This document shows positions 8,926 through 18,326 of a stretch of 64,000 nt of DNA, piece after piece. Position 1 is the first letter of the stretch; each line of letters opens with the position of its first letter. Origin of the DNA: Pseudoalteromonas caenipelagi (lineage in GTDB: Bacteria; Pseudomonadota; Gammaproteobacteria; Enterobacterales; Alteromonadaceae); NCBI RefSeq assembly GCF_013140855.1, contig NZ_JABBPG010000008.1, forward strand, positions 62,001 to 126,000, in the 5' to 3' direction. The notes below the pieces were generated by a model. The model saw only the letters and a list, made by a program, of their open reading frames with translations, was not told the origin of the DNA and searched no databases. The position numbers and the translations under genes were made by a program.

Positions 8926-9011
8926 GTCTGTAACTTTGTAAAACATCTAGGAAAATTGTTTAGATCAAAGCTATGCTTTTGATAGCGTCACGCTTTGGGA
9001 GTTACTTCTAG

Positions 9012-9989
9012 ATGTCGATTACTGCTTTGCTATTGTCTTCGTTACTTATGCTGCCTGTAAGTGCAGCGCAGCTAGATGAGTTGAAAAAACTCTCCTCTAG
9101 TGAGCCTGATAAAGCGCTGCAGTTGTATTCTCAAATGCTTGAACAAGCCAATACCTCAACGAATAAGCAAGCAATCATTGATTTACATTATACGGGGTTG
9201 TTAGCAGCGCTAAACTCGGCGCAGTGGGCTACTTTTGAGCGTATTGTTAAACGGTTATATGACGCTGAATTATCGAGTTATTTAGAGCCAATGAAGTTTA
9301 CTTTGCTAACCAGAATTGGTGTTGCTTATCGCTACAATAATCAATTAGAGCAAGCTCGAATGCACTACACATGCGCGCTTGCGCAGTCTGCAAGTGACAT
9401 AGAGCATTCGTTGCTTAAGGTTAATTTAGCAATTGTATATAAGTTATCAGATCAGCCAGCTATGGCATTTCAACTTATTAACAGCATTGATGAAAAACAG
9501 TTATCAATGAAAGTTAAGGCCGGCTATTTAGTTGTGAGGGGCAATATACTGACATCTTTGGGTAAGTTTGAGGATGCGCTCAGTAGTTTCGAACAAGCGA
9601 GAGAACAGTATGGTTTGCTTGATGATCAGTTGTCTAAAGTAGGGGTTACATTCAATATTCTCGGCGCAGCGTTGGCATATAAATCTTTGGACAAATTTGC
9701 TGATTATCGAACAGGCATTGAGGTTTTGCTTAAAGAGCACGACTCACAGTATTTATATTGGTTAGATGTAATCGCGCAATCTATTAAAACACAAGTGGTA
9801 ACGGCAGTGCATGAAAAGTGGCTCATTGAGCATATCAACCCATTACTAGAAAGAGGCTATGGCACTGCTATGAAGGCCCATTTAGAGATTATAGATATGA
9901 TACAGCTATACCCTAAACAAAAGCCCAAAAGGCGAGGTGATAAGTCTTTAGCTGAATTCTTGGGGGCGCCGTGGTGTCCCAAATTTTGA
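9012..9989 (+). CDS. Exported TPR-like protein of unknown function
   Basis: A 325-residue protein with an N-terminal signal peptide (hydrophobic to about residue 17, ending VSAAQ) and helical repeats of tetratricopeptide type between about 90 and 230, for example LEQARMHYTCALAQS and FEDALSSFEQAREQY. The C-terminus is basic (PKQKPKRRGDK). The protein at 18327-19358 has the same plan: signal peptide, an EDAMKAYQCALAL repeat at the matching place, and a basic C-terminal segment (QKVRPKK), so the two look like paralogues. Probably periplasmic. No enzymatic motif is seen and no function is claimed. Confidence 0.7.
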   Translation: MSITALLLSSLLMLPVSAAQLDELKKLSSSEPDKALQLYSQMLEQANTSTNKQAIIDLHYTGLLAALNSAQWATFERIVKRLYDAELSSYLEPMKFTLLTRIGVAYRYNNQLEQARMHYTCALAQSASDIEHSLLKVNLAIVYKLSDQPAMAFQLINSIDEKQLSMKVKAGYLVVRGNILTSLGKFEDALSSFEQAREQYGLLDDQLSKVGVTFNILGAALAYKSLDKFADYRTGIEVLLKEHDSQYLYWLDVIAQSIKTQVVTAVHEKWLIEHINPLLERGYGTAMKAHLEIIDMIQLYPKQKPKRRGDKSLAEFLGAPWCPKF

Positions 9990-10137
9990 CTTTATTATTA
10001 TATCTGCCATGGTTTAACTCAGATAAATAAAGCGTTTTAGTATGTCGAACTGCACTAAATTTGGCCTTGCTAAGGGTGGGGACGCGTCCGTAAAGCTAAG
10101 AATTTAGCAACGTGCAGGCTATGAATGGAGGAAATGC

Positions 10138-10878
10138 ATGCCACAGTGGGTAACAGGTAAAGTACTCGATGTAAATTGGTGGACGCCAAGTCTATTTAGC
10201 TTAAAAGTATGCGCTGATGTGCAGCCTTTCAAAGCGGGTCAGTTTACGAAGCTAGCATTGCACATTGAAGATAAGCGTATTGCACGTGCCTATTCTTTTG
10301 TAAATTCTCCGCAAGACCCTGTGTTGGAGTTTTATTTAGTTGAAGTTGCAGATGGAAGTTTGTCTAATAAATTGTCTGAGCTTAAGGTTAATGATGAGTT
10401 ATATGTCGATGCGCAGCCAAACGGCTTTTTGACGCTTGAAGAAGTTCCTGATGCCGATGTGCTTTGGATGTTGAGCACCGGCACCGCGATAGGACCATTT
10501 TTGTCGATAATTGCCCAAGGGAATCTATGGGATCGGTTTAAACAGGTTATATTAGTGCACGGTGTTCGCCATAATGATGATCTCACTTATCAACATCAAA
10601 TCATGGCTACACAGCAGTTATTTCAGCAATTTACCTACATTCCTGTAGTATCTAGAGAAAAGCCTTTATCTGGCCTTACAGGGCGAATTACTGAGTTATT
10701 GAAAACAGGAGAGTTAAGTGCATATTGTGGTTTTACTGAACTGCCTAAATCCAGTCATTTTATGATTTGTGGTAACCCACAAATGGTGAAAGACACCACT
10801 GAACTGTTAATAGAGAGCGGATTTAAAAGACATAGGCGAGCTGAGCCTGGTCATATAACCGTAGAGCAATATTGGTGA
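10138..10878 (+). CDS. fpr: Ferredoxin--NADP(+) reductase
   Basis: A 246-residue flavoprotein of normal Fpr length. RAYSFVNSP (about residues 50-58) is the FAD-binding motif, GTAIGPFLS (about 119-127) the NADP-binding glycine-rich loop, MICGNPQMV the pyridine-nucleotide motif, and the chain ends in VEQYW, the aromatic C-terminus typical of bacterial Fpr. It moves electrons between NADPH and ferredoxin or flavodoxin. GGAGG precedes the ATG. It is a single-gene unit. Confidence 0.93.
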   Translation: MPQWVTGKVLDVNWWTPSLFSLKVCADVQPFKAGQFTKLALHIEDKRIARAYSFVNSPQDPVLEFYLVEVADGSLSNKLSELKVNDELYVDAQPNGFLTLEEVPDADVLWMLSTGTAIGPFLSIIAQGNLWDRFKQVILVHGVRHNDDLTYQHQIMATQQLFQQFTYIPVVSREKPLSGLTGRITELLKTGELSAYCGFTELPKSSHFMICGNPQMVKDTTELLIESGFKRHRRAEPGHITVEQYW

Positions 10879-10949
10879 CGCAAATGCAAGCTGACATTAT
10901 TTGCATACTCATTGGTTTGTAAGTTAAACAACATAAATTTGGTATAAAA

Positions 10950-11267
10950 ATGAGTGAAGACAAAAGAATAAGACTACTGTATCGCGTTGAACCTGGGTGT
11001 TTAGGTCCGACCGGCGTTGATTATGTGGAAGGCTTTTGCCAGTTTGCGAACAAAATTATTAAACCGCCAATATATGCATCGTTTAATTTTGTTCCACGCT
11101 ATGACAAGTCATTGCCTGAGAGAGAGTACAAAGTGGGGAATAAAAATTTATCGTCGACTCAGGTTATTGCTTACTTAGACAGGCTTGATAAAGATAAAGA
11201 CGAATTTGAAGAGCAGATAGATGATCTGCTTTCCCATGCTATTGACGCATATTTAAAGAGGCTATAA
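10950..11267 (+). CDS. Conserved-looking hypothetical cytoplasmic protein
   Basis: A 105-residue protein without signal peptide or membrane segment. The sequence includes RVEPGCLGPTG near residues 12-22 and a charged, probably helical C-terminal half (RLDKDKDEFEEQIDDLLSHAID). I do not recognise the family. Codon use and composition resemble the neighbours. No strong Shine-Dalgarno sequence is visible. It is 23 bases before an orphan binding protein. Confidence 0.55.
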   Translation: MSEDKRIRLLYRVEPGCLGPTGVDYVEGFCQFANKIIKPPIYASFNFVPRYDKSLPEREYKVGNKNLSSTQVIAYLDRLDKDKDEFEEQIDDLLSHAIDAYLKRL

Positions 11268-11290
11268 ACAGAGGTTAGATTAATAATTAT

Positions 11291-12172
11291 ATGATATATA
11301 AACTTTGTTTTGCTTTGCTTCTTATTTCACAAAGTAGCTTTTCACAAACGATTAAGTATGTGGATGCAACATCGCTGCGTAATAACCCTAACAATATGTA
11401 CTTTGTTAAAGTACTCGAACTTGCTTTGTCTAAGGTATCGAATGATAAACAGGATATATGGTTACAGCCGATTGATGTTGTGATCACACAAAATCGTCAG
11501 TTTATAGAGCTTAAAAAGCAGAACATTGATGTGATGTGGACCATGTCTGCACAAGCGCGAAGTGAGCAAGCGCTTGCAATACCTGTTCCCTTAGCTTTTG
11601 GTAGTTACGGTATTCGTCTGTTAGTGATCAATAAAAGCGAATCACATTTTTTTAATGCTTTGAAAGATGTTTCTCAACTAAAGCGTTTAAAAGCGCTTGT
11701 TGGCAGGGACTGGCCGGATGCTGACATCTTAAGAGCTAATGGTTTTTTAATTGAAAATACTTATAGTGATGAAGAGTTATATAGAGTTTTACAACAACAC
11801 TCTGGTTACTATTTTCCAAGGGCCATTACTGAAGCAAATACTGAACTGTTGGCGATAAAAGGCGAGAAATTAATGGTCTGGTCAAAGTTTGTTTTGCAGT
11901 ATCCTGCAACGATGTATTTTTATGTAAGAAAAGGAAATCAGGAGCTTGCTCAGTTACTTGAGAGGGGCTTAAAAATAGCACTCGATGATGGAAGCCTTGA
12001 GCGACTGTTTTTTTCTTTTCCCCATCATCGTAACGCTTTTTCTGCATTTGATTTAAGCGATGCTCAATTCGTTCAACTGCAAAATAAGCAAGCTGAGCTG
12101 GGCGGTGTTGCCCAGCAGGTTTATAAGTTACAGAAGCGGGTAATAAAAAGGGCGCTTAAACGTGCTCAATGA
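11291..12172 (+). CDS. Orphan periplasmic solute-binding-like protein
   Basis: A 293-residue protein with a signal peptide (about residues 1-18, ending SFSQ), then a two-lobed layout seen in Pseudoalteromonas relatives of bacterial extracellular solute-binding proteins: an early IKYVDAT strand, a central DVMWTMSAQARSEQAL segment and SYGIRLLVINK at the lobe crossover. No permease or ATPase gene is nearby, so it is an orphan that may serve sensing or a distant transporter. Its stop overlaps the 3' end of the convergent TPR gene by 17 bases. Confidence 0.65.
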   Translation: MIYKLCFALLLISQSSFSQTIKYVDATSLRNNPNNMYFVKVLELALSKVSNDKQDIWLQPIDVVITQNRQFIELKKQNIDVMWTMSAQARSEQALAIPVPLAFGSYGIRLLVINKSESHFFNALKDVSQLKRLKALVGRDWPDADILRANGFLIENTYSDEELYRVLQQHSGYYFPRAITEANTELLAIKGEKLMVWSKFVLQYPATMYFYVRKGNQELAQLLERGLKIALDDGSLERLFFSFPHHRNAFSAFDLSDAQFVQLQNKQAELGGVAQQVYKLQKRVIKRALKRAQ

Positions 12173-13028
12173 GTTCATTGAAACTGGCATTGTCGTGCAA
12201 GCTGGCGAACGCTGCTTCATGTAATAACTCATTTTTTAGATTAGGCGCATATTCTAAAGCCATCCGTATATCAGCCATCGCATCAGCATGTTGATGTAGC
12301 ATTGCATAGGCACATGCTCTTTGCCAATATGCATAACCATAGTCGTTATCCATCTCTAACGCTTGATTACAGAGTTGAATTGCAACGCCTGTTTCACCAA
12401 GCTCTAGCAAGGCGTCAGCTTTGTACGCGATAGCTTCAACGTCTTCTGGTTTGCGCTTTAGTATTTCATCATAAATTTCTATTTTTGAGTTCATGTCGCT
12501 TTCTAGATTAGCGCGCATCCAAAGCGAATGTACCTCGTTGGTAATGGTTATCTTTTTGTGATTGTTCAGGATTTCTTCTGATCGTTCCTTTAACTTTGAT
12601 TCGAGTACCTGAAGTCTTTGTTCATATTCTTGTGTAATGTTGCCCACTCGTTCTTTAACTAAGTCTTCAACTTTATTTTTTATATCTCTTAACGACGTCC
12701 AACCAACAACCACCAAAATAGATGCGGTGGCAGTGATAATGAATAACACATTGTTGATGGTGTCGGTGGTGTAGGTTAGCGCTCTATCTGCTGCGTCAAG
12801 CTGAGAGTGAGTTACCTGCTTAGTAACGTCTTCGCGCAGTTTTTGTTGGTCATAGCGTACGGATTTTAGTTCATCTAAAATATAGCGTTCCAATAGGGGT
12901 TTATACATTGGCGCTTGTAACTCCTCAAGCGCTTTATCCTGTTGAGATTCAGTGGGCTTTGCTGATTGCTGAGCACTCACACCATAACTACATAACCAAA
13001 TGCAGAGCAAAAAGAAGAATGATTTCAT
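12156..13028 (-). CDS. Membrane-anchored TPR protein with coiled coil
   Basis: A 290-residue protein with a signal peptide (about 1-19, ending VSAQ), a periplasmic segment, a transmembrane helix near 93-110 (VLFIITATASILVVVGW), a probable coiled coil (about 115-155, rich in E, K and L) and C-terminal tetratricopeptide repeats (about 165-270; PEDVEAIAYKADALLELGE and YGYAYWQRACAYAMLHQHADAMADI). The TPRs are predicted to be cytoplasmic and to bind partner proteins. The gene ends convergently with a 17-bp overlap with the binding-protein gene. Confidence 0.7.
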   Translation of the reverse strand: MKSFFFLLCIWLCSYGVSAQQSAKPTESQQDKALEELQAPMYKPLLERYILDELKSVRYDQQKLREDVTKQVTHSQLDAADRALTYTTDTINNVLFIITATASILVVVGWTSLRDIKNKVEDLVKERVGNITQEYEQRLQVLESKLKERSEEILNNHKKITITNEVHSLWMRANLESDMNSKIEIYDEILKRKPEDVEAIAYKADALLELGETGVAIQLCNQALEMDNDYGYAYWQRACAYAMLHQHADAMADIRMALEYAPNLKNELLHEAAFASLHDNASFNELIEHV

Positions 13029-13175
13029 AACTAACTATACTTTCTATTATTTAAGAGGGCATGGTGCATGAAGTTAAGAAAAAATGCAAAATTGCCCTGT
13101 AAACGATAGGTTGGTTTTGCTATGTATTGCATTAAGACGCATAATAAACAATGAGCGGTTATTGTGAGTTGTTAA

Positions 13176-13895
13176 ATGAAGGTGTTTTGGCTTGCATTGA
13201 TATTGTTTGCATACTCTATCAACGCAAAACCCATGTTAAATGTAGTGACTGAAGAGTGGGTCCCATATAATTTCACCGATGAAAGAGGTGAAATAGTGGG
13301 CCGTGCAACAAAAAAAGTGCGTGAAGTGCTAGATGATGCACAAATTTCCTATGAGATCAGAAGCTACCCTTGGGTACGTTCTATGAAAATAGCGCAAACA
13401 AAAGCCAATACAATGATTTACTCAATTTATCGCACTGAAGAGCGAGAGCCGCTATTTTTGTGGGCATGTCCGTTACTCAGTCCTGTAAAAGAGTACTTAT
13501 TTAAGTTGCGTAGCCGCGATGATATTAAATTAACCAGCTTAGATGATGCTAAAAACTATATTATTTCCTTAGTTAGAGGCAGTATTACTCATGAGTATTT
13601 ATTGGCACAAGGTTTTAAAAATGGTGTGAATCTTGATTTGACGGCTGATCCCAGTGCGAGTCCTCGCAAGCTATTGGCAAGAAGAGTTGATTTTATCATC
13701 ACCACTGAATACACCGCATATGAAAGAATGCGGGAAATGGGAAGGCCTTTTGAGTTATTAGAAATAGCATATGAAGTTAAAAATGCAAATGAGCGCCAAG
13801 CTTGTATGGCATTTAGTAAGAACACAGACCTTAGCATAATACAGAGTGTCCGAGCAGCGCTTGCTAAGCACAACGAACAGTTTGAGAGCCCGTAA
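13176..13895 (+). CDS. Orphan amino-acid-type periplasmic binding protein
   Basis: A 239-residue SBP_bac_3-like protein with a signal peptide (about 1-17, ending INAK). EEWVPYNFTDERGEIVGRA is the usual start of this family, where the ligand pocket begins, followed by RSYPWVRSM and a YSIYRTEERE segment typical of short Pseudoalteromonas and Shewanella members. No transport partners are near. It probably binds a small amino-acid-like ligand in the periplasm. One of three such orphans in the window. Confidence 0.78.
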   Translation: MKVFWLALILFAYSINAKPMLNVVTEEWVPYNFTDERGEIVGRATKKVREVLDDAQISYEIRSYPWVRSMKIAQTKANTMIYSIYRTEEREPLFLWACPLLSPVKEYLFKLRSRDDIKLTSLDDAKNYIISLVRGSITHEYLLAQGFKNGVNLDLTADPSASPRKLLARRVDFIITTEYTAYERMREMGRPFELLEIAYEVKNANERQACMAFSKNTDLSIIQSVRAALAKHNEQFESP

Positions 13896-13906
13896 CTCAT
13901 TGAGAG

Positions 13907-14815
13907 TTATAGTTTAGCTGCTTGCTCTATAACAATGCTGTGCCTTTGCGCGAGGCGATGATGATCTTTGTCATAACCGCCACCAATTACGGTAGCGACG
14001 GGAATACCGCGGGCTTGGCAAGTGGATAAAACAAGCGCGTCTCTTTGTTGTAAGCCTTGCCAGCTAATGTTTAGCTTTCCTAACGTGTCATGCTGCCAAA
14101 TATCAACACCTGCATCGTACAGCACCAGTGATGGGTTTAAGTCATCAATTAGCCCCGTTAGTACCTCTTTGACGGTGTTTAAATATGCTTGGTCTTCTAG
14201 GTAGTTGTCTAGGCCAATATCTAGATCGCTCGGATGTTTTCTAAACGGAAAGTTCTTTTCACAGTGGATGGAGCAAGTAAACACATAAGGGTTATGAGTG
14301 AGCATGGCAGCAGTACCATCGCCTTGATGCACGTCTAAATCAAAAATAAGCACGTTATGGACCTGTTTACTCATGACTAACTCCGTCGCGGTAAAAGCAA
14401 GATCGTTAACCATACAAAATCCTGAGCCAAAATCGTAATGGGCGTGATGCGTTCCGCCTGCTAAATGACAAGCGATACCGTGTTGTAGCGCTAACTGGGC
14501 TGCTTTCAAAGTACCTAGTGGCGCGGTAAATGTACGTGCCATTAGCTGTTCTGACCAAGGCAGGCCTATTCGACGCATGCTCTTTTCGCTCAAGCGATTA
14601 TGCCAAAGGTCCCAGATATAATTTTCACAATGAATGTGCTCTAAGCGCTTAGGGGTACCTGTGCTGGGGCGGTAAAGGTTGTTTTGGATTAAACCTAGTT
14701 GCTTACATTGCTCATATAAGCGCGCAAATTTGCTCATCACAAAGCGGTGCTTTGGATCAAATGTGAAAGAGTAATTTGGATGGTATACCAAAGGCAAATG
14801 GGGATTGAAGTTCAT
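13907..14815 (-). CDS. Histone deacetylase family protein
   Basis: A 302-residue class II-like zinc deacetylase. Motifs in order: LPLVYHPNYSFTF at the N-terminus, AGGTHHAHYDFGSGFCMVNDLA with the catalytic histidine pair, FDLDVHQGDGTA with zinc ligands Asp and His, YDAGVDIWQHDTLGKL with the second aspartate, and GGGYDKDHH near the end. Substrates are acetylated small molecules or proteins. A longer frame from 14932 is open, but its first 39 codons fall largely in a dispersed repeat (14891-14972) and read unlike the family, so ATG at 14815 is preferred. No strong ribosome-binding site is visible. Confidence 0.88.
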   Translation of the reverse strand: MNFNPHLPLVYHPNYSFTFDPKHRFVMSKFARLYEQCKQLGLIQNNLYRPSTGTPKRLEHIHCENYIWDLWHNRLSEKSMRRIGLPWSEQLMARTFTAPLGTLKAAQLALQHGIACHLAGGTHHAHYDFGSGFCMVNDLAFTATELVMSKQVHNVLIFDLDVHQGDGTAAMLTHNPYVFTCSIHCEKNFPFRKHPSDLDIGLDNYLEDQAYLNTVKEVLTGLIDDLNPSLVLYDAGVDIWQHDTLGKLNISWQGLQQRDALVLSTCQARGIPVATVIGGGYDKDHHRLAQRHSIVIEQAAKL

Positions 14816-14890
14816 AGGTACTGCATACTCTTTTATAGGGCCGTTGTCTTTGCAGGAGCGCAAAGTCTTTATCGTCAGACTTAATAGAAT

Positions 14891-14972
14891 AACTATACTA
14901 TGCTGGCTCTGCCTTGTGTAAATGCTAATCAAAATGCTGCAAAAACAAACTTGAAAGATAAACAGGCCCTAA
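14891..14972. repeat. Dispersed intergenic repeat, copy A
   Basis: This segment aligns with 21206-21285 at roughly three quarters identity by eye, including the shared blocks TGCCTTG, GAAAGAT and AACAGG. It lies between the histone-deacetylase gene and sua5. It does not look coding. See copy B. Confidence 0.65.
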
Positions 14973-15059
14973 TGGATTTGTTGTGGCTGTGTACATTGAT
15001 TAGGGTATAATAGCGGGTTTGCAGACTATGTACGAGCCTAGCTCCTGATTGGATTTGGT

Positions 15060-16064
15060 ATGAGCGCAAACTTAGAAACAGACATTTTATCTACAAACGA
15101 CCCGCAAAGTGTCGAAATTGCATATGAGCATTTGCAAAGAGGCGAGCTAGTCGCTATTCCAACCGAAACGGTTTATGGACTTGCGGCAGATGCTAGTCAG
15201 CCAGACGCGGTAAGTAAAATTTTTGCTGCTAAAGGGCGACCTGCAGATCACCCTCTAATTGTACATGTAGATAGTGTTGATAAACTCAGTCACTGGACTA
15301 GTAAAGTACCAAAAAGTGCACAGCTTTTGGCTGATGCTTTTTGGCCGGGCCCGTTAACCATTATATTGCCAAAAGCAGCGCATGTGTCTTATGTGGTTAC
15401 GGGTGGGCAAGAAACCGTTGGCCTAAGAGTGCCAAATCAGCGTGATGTGCTCGCGTTGCTCGCTCGCCTAAACACCGGTCTAGCGGCACCTTCTGCCAAC
15501 CCCTACAAACGCATCAGCCCTACAACGGCAGAGCAGGTCATGTTTGGCCTGAATAAAAAAATCGCTGCGGTTTTAGACGGAGGCCCTTGCGAAGTGGGAT
15601 TAGAAAGCACCATTTTGGATTTAACCTGTGATGTGCCGACTATTTTGCGTTCTGGGCCCATTACCAAGTCACAAATAGAAGCTGTGTTGGAGTGTGACGT
15701 GCAGCTTCCCAAAAGCCACAATGTGGCAGTGCCAGGCAATGTTAAAGCACACTATCAACCAACTAAACCTGTTAAGTTGTTGGCAAGCGACAGTTTAATT
15801 GAGCAACTAAATTTACACTCTACACTCTCGCAAAATGATATTGCAGTATTGTACTACTCAGACGCATTAACAGGCTCACTTGATGATATGTCCGTGGTGC
15901 AAATGAAACTATCGTCAGACAAAGCGGGCTACGCGCAAAACCTATATTACGCGCTCTATCAGCTAGATAATGCGGATATTAAACATATCTGGGTCGAGCT
16001 TCCTCCTGAGCAAGAGCAATGGCTTGATGTGTTAGATCGCTTAAGTCGAGCTGCAGCATCTTAA
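15060..16064 (+). CDS. sua5: L-threonylcarbamoyladenylate synthase, long Sua5 type
   Basis: A 334-residue cytoplasmic enzyme that makes threonylcarbamoyl-AMP from threonine, bicarbonate and ATP for the t6A37 modification of ANN-decoding tRNAs. The YrdC domain covers about residues 15-205: IPTETVYGLAADA, KGRPADHPLIVH, FWPGPLTIIL, VGLRVPN, APSANPYKRISPT and LESTILDL. A C-terminal Sua5 domain follows the KAHYQPTKP linker. It is therefore the long Sua5 form rather than the short TsaC of E. coli. Confidence 0.92.
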   Translation: MSANLETDILSTNDPQSVEIAYEHLQRGELVAIPTETVYGLAADASQPDAVSKIFAAKGRPADHPLIVHVDSVDKLSHWTSKVPKSAQLLADAFWPGPLTIILPKAAHVSYVVTGGQETVGLRVPNQRDVLALLARLNTGLAAPSANPYKRISPTTAEQVMFGLNKKIAAVLDGGPCEVGLESTILDLTCDVPTILRSGPITKSQIEAVLECDVQLPKSHNVAVPGNVKAHYQPTKPVKLLASDSLIEQLNLHSTLSQNDIAVLYYSDALTGSLDDMSVVQMKLSSDKAGYAQNLYYALYQLDNADIKHIWVELPPEQEQWLDVLDRLSRAAAS

Positions 16065-16252
16065 CCAATGCCAATTAATCGCATGATACTGGGCTCAGCG
16101 TGCATGATATTTTGCAAATGATTAAGCAAATTCAATAAAGATAAACTTACTGTTATTTACTCTTTATCAACAAAGAGTTGTACGTTTTTGACTCGAGTGA
16201 TGTGGCAAGCATTCATTGACTGCATACGTATTCAGCGGGATAAATTAGTCTG

Positions 16253-16303
16253 TGTGCTCTACATTGTTATCGGTTTGTAAATAAAATCAATAACAAGAGC
16301 ACA
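16253..16303 (+). promoter_or_regulatory. Hairpin covering the amylase ribosome-binding site
   Basis: TGTGCTCT (16253-16260) and TGTTAT (16265-16270) are complementary to AGAGCACA (16296-16303) and ATAACA (16290-16295), giving a 14-bp stem with a 4-base bulge and a 19-base loop. The 3' arm contains the AAGAG ribosome-binding site and ends two bases before the ATG at 16306. If transcribed, this fold would hide the start region. At DNA level it could instead be an operator. Confidence 0.5.
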
Positions 16304-16305
16304 TT

Positions 16306-18309
16306 ATGACAACACTAAATAAAATATCTAAATTATCTACATTGAGCGGGGCAACATTGCTGTGTTTATCACAGGGCGTGCATGCTCAACCTACTACCTT
16401 TGTACACTTATTCGAATGGTCTTGGCCCGATGTAGCCCAAGAATGTGAAACCTTTTTGGGGCCAAAAGGCTATGCAGCGGTACAAGTGTCACCACCAAAT
16501 GAGCACATTATAGGTGAGCCTTGGTGGACACGATATCAACCTGTGAGTTATCAACTACATAGCCGCGGTGGTAGCGAAGCGCAGTTTAAAGACATGGTGC
16601 AGCGTTGTAAGCAAGCGGGCGTTGATATCTATGTTGATGCGGTGATTAATCACATGGCGGCTGGCAGTGGCCAAGGGGTTGCGGGCAGCAGCTATGGTAT
16701 TAAGCAGTTCCCTATGTACAGTCCAAATGATTTTCATGAAAGCTGTGCTATCAATGGCGAAGATTATGGCAATAATGCTTGGCGAGTACAAAACTGCGAA
16801 CTTGTTGGACTTGCAGATTTAGACACCGACTCTGCTTATGTACAATCGCAATTAAGTGGCTATTTAAATTCACTGGTTAGCGCAGGTGTTGCAGGGTTTA
16901 GACTCGATGCTTCTAAGCATATGCCAGCGTCAGATATAGCAACGGTTTTGTCGCAAGTAAATGGTACGCCTTTGGTGTTTCAAGAAGTAATTGATCAAGG
17001 CAGCGAAGCGGTGAGCGCGAGCGAGTACTTTGGCAATGGCCTTGTTACTGAGTTTAAATACACCACCAAGTTAGGTGAAACTTTTAAAAGCGGCAAGCTC
17101 GCTTGGCTTAGCAGTTTTGGCGAAGCGTGGGGAATGATGCCCAGTTACAAAGCGGTGGTGTTTGTGGATAACCATGATAACCAACGCGGTCACGGTGGTG
17201 CAGGTAATGTGGTGACATTTGCCGATGGTAAACTTTATGACTTAGCCAATGTATTTATGTTGGCCTACCCCTATGGTTATCCAAAAGTCATGTCGAGCTA
17301 CGAGTTTAACCATGACAGCGATGCAGGCGCGCCGAATGTTCCCGTGCATGACAATGGTCAATTAAACTGCTTTGCAGATCAATGGCAGTGTGAGCATCGT
17401 CACAGTATGATCTCGGGCGCTGTTGATTTTCGCAATAACACCACAGGGCACTGGCAAGTGAGTAATTGGTGGGATAACGGTAATAACCAAATTGCATTTT
17501 CAAGAGGCAATGAAGGCTTTGTGGTTATTAACCGAGAGTCAGGTACACTGTCTCAAACTTTACAAACAGGGTTAGCTCCTGGGATATATTGTGATGTGTT
17601 GTCTGGAAGTATAAGCGCCGATAAATCCAGTTGCTCTGGCCGTCAAGTTTCTGTTAGCGCACAAGGTTTTGCGTCTATTTCACTATCACAAATGGATGCG
17701 CTTGCGATTCATCACAATGCTAAGATATTGGAAGACACACACACTGCGATGAAGCGTACCGTTGTATTTGTTAAAGCGCAGACGCTTTCAGGTCAAGATA
17801 TGTTTATCCGTGGTGGTATTGATCATGACTATGCATTGAGTATTGGCAAAGATTGCACACAAACTCCTGCGCTTTGTACTTTGAAAATTAGCCATAACAA
17901 CCTGAAAAACAATACAACCTTAGACTGGAAAACAGGAGATCATTACCTAGATTGGTCTGCTAATGAATCTACCCAAGATATAACCGCACAGGGTAGTCCA
18001 TTAGATTGGACAACAAACGCTTGGCCGAGTGAATGGGGCACCAAACGTACTGTTGAAAATGATGGTTATGGCGAAACGCCATTAAACCAATATGGTCATC
18101 ACTATTGGATGTTAGACGTGCAAATGGATTGTACTAACACTATCAATGGCTGGTTTGAATTAAAAGCTTATGTTAAGAATGGCCAAGGTTGGGAAGGTGA
18201 TATACGCCAGCCAGACGCCCCCTATGCGAGTAAAAATCACTTTGCACAATGCGGTAAAGTAAATGTGTTTGAGTTTGGCAAGAATACAGCGTCCTATGCT
18301 GGCTTTTAG
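16306..18309 (+). CDS. amy: Secreted alpha-amylase precursor with C-terminal secretion domain
   Basis: A 667-residue GH13 endo-amylase that hydrolyses starch alpha-1,4 links outside the cell. The signal peptide ends VHAQ (about residue 27); the mature enzyme starts close to PTTFVHLFEW, as in the chloride-dependent Pseudoalteromonas haloplanktis amylase. The catalytic triad is visible: Asp201 in GFRLDASKH, Glu227 in VFQEVIDQ and Asp291 in FVDNHDNQ. The catalytic core runs to about residue 475. The remaining 190 residues correspond to the C-terminal propeptide known in the P. haloplanktis enzyme, which assists secretion through the outer membrane and is removed afterwards. The upstream region carries a hairpin over the ribosome-binding site. 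A terminator-like hairpin at 18331 follows. Confidence 0.95.
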   Translation: MTTLNKISKLSTLSGATLLCLSQGVHAQPTTFVHLFEWSWPDVAQECETFLGPKGYAAVQVSPPNEHIIGEPWWTRYQPVSYQLHSRGGSEAQFKDMVQRCKQAGVDIYVDAVINHMAAGSGQGVAGSSYGIKQFPMYSPNDFHESCAINGEDYGNNAWRVQNCELVGLADLDTDSAYVQSQLSGYLNSLVSAGVAGFRLDASKHMPASDIATVLSQVNGTPLVFQEVIDQGSEAVSASEYFGNGLVTEFKYTTKLGETFKSGKLAWLSSFGEAWGMMPSYKAVVFVDNHDNQRGHGGAGNVVTFADGKLYDLANVFMLAYPYGYPKVMSSYEFNHDSDAGAPNVPVHDNGQLNCFADQWQCEHRHSMISGAVDFRNNTTGHWQVSNWWDNGNNQIAFSRGNEGFVVINRESGTLSQTLQTGLAPGIYCDVLSGSISADKSSCSGRQVSVSAQGFASISLSQMDALAIHHNAKILEDTHTAMKRTVVFVKAQTLSGQDMFIRGGIDHDYALSIGKDCTQTPALCTLKISHNNLKNNTTLDWKTGDHYLDWSANESTQDITAQGSPLDWTTNAWPSEWGTKRTVENDGYGETPLNQYGHHYWMLDVQMDCTNTINGWFELKAYVKNGQGWEGDIRQPDAPYASKNHFAQCGKVNVFEFGKNTASYAGF

Positions 18310-18326
18310 ATGAGTTAGCTGGCTTT

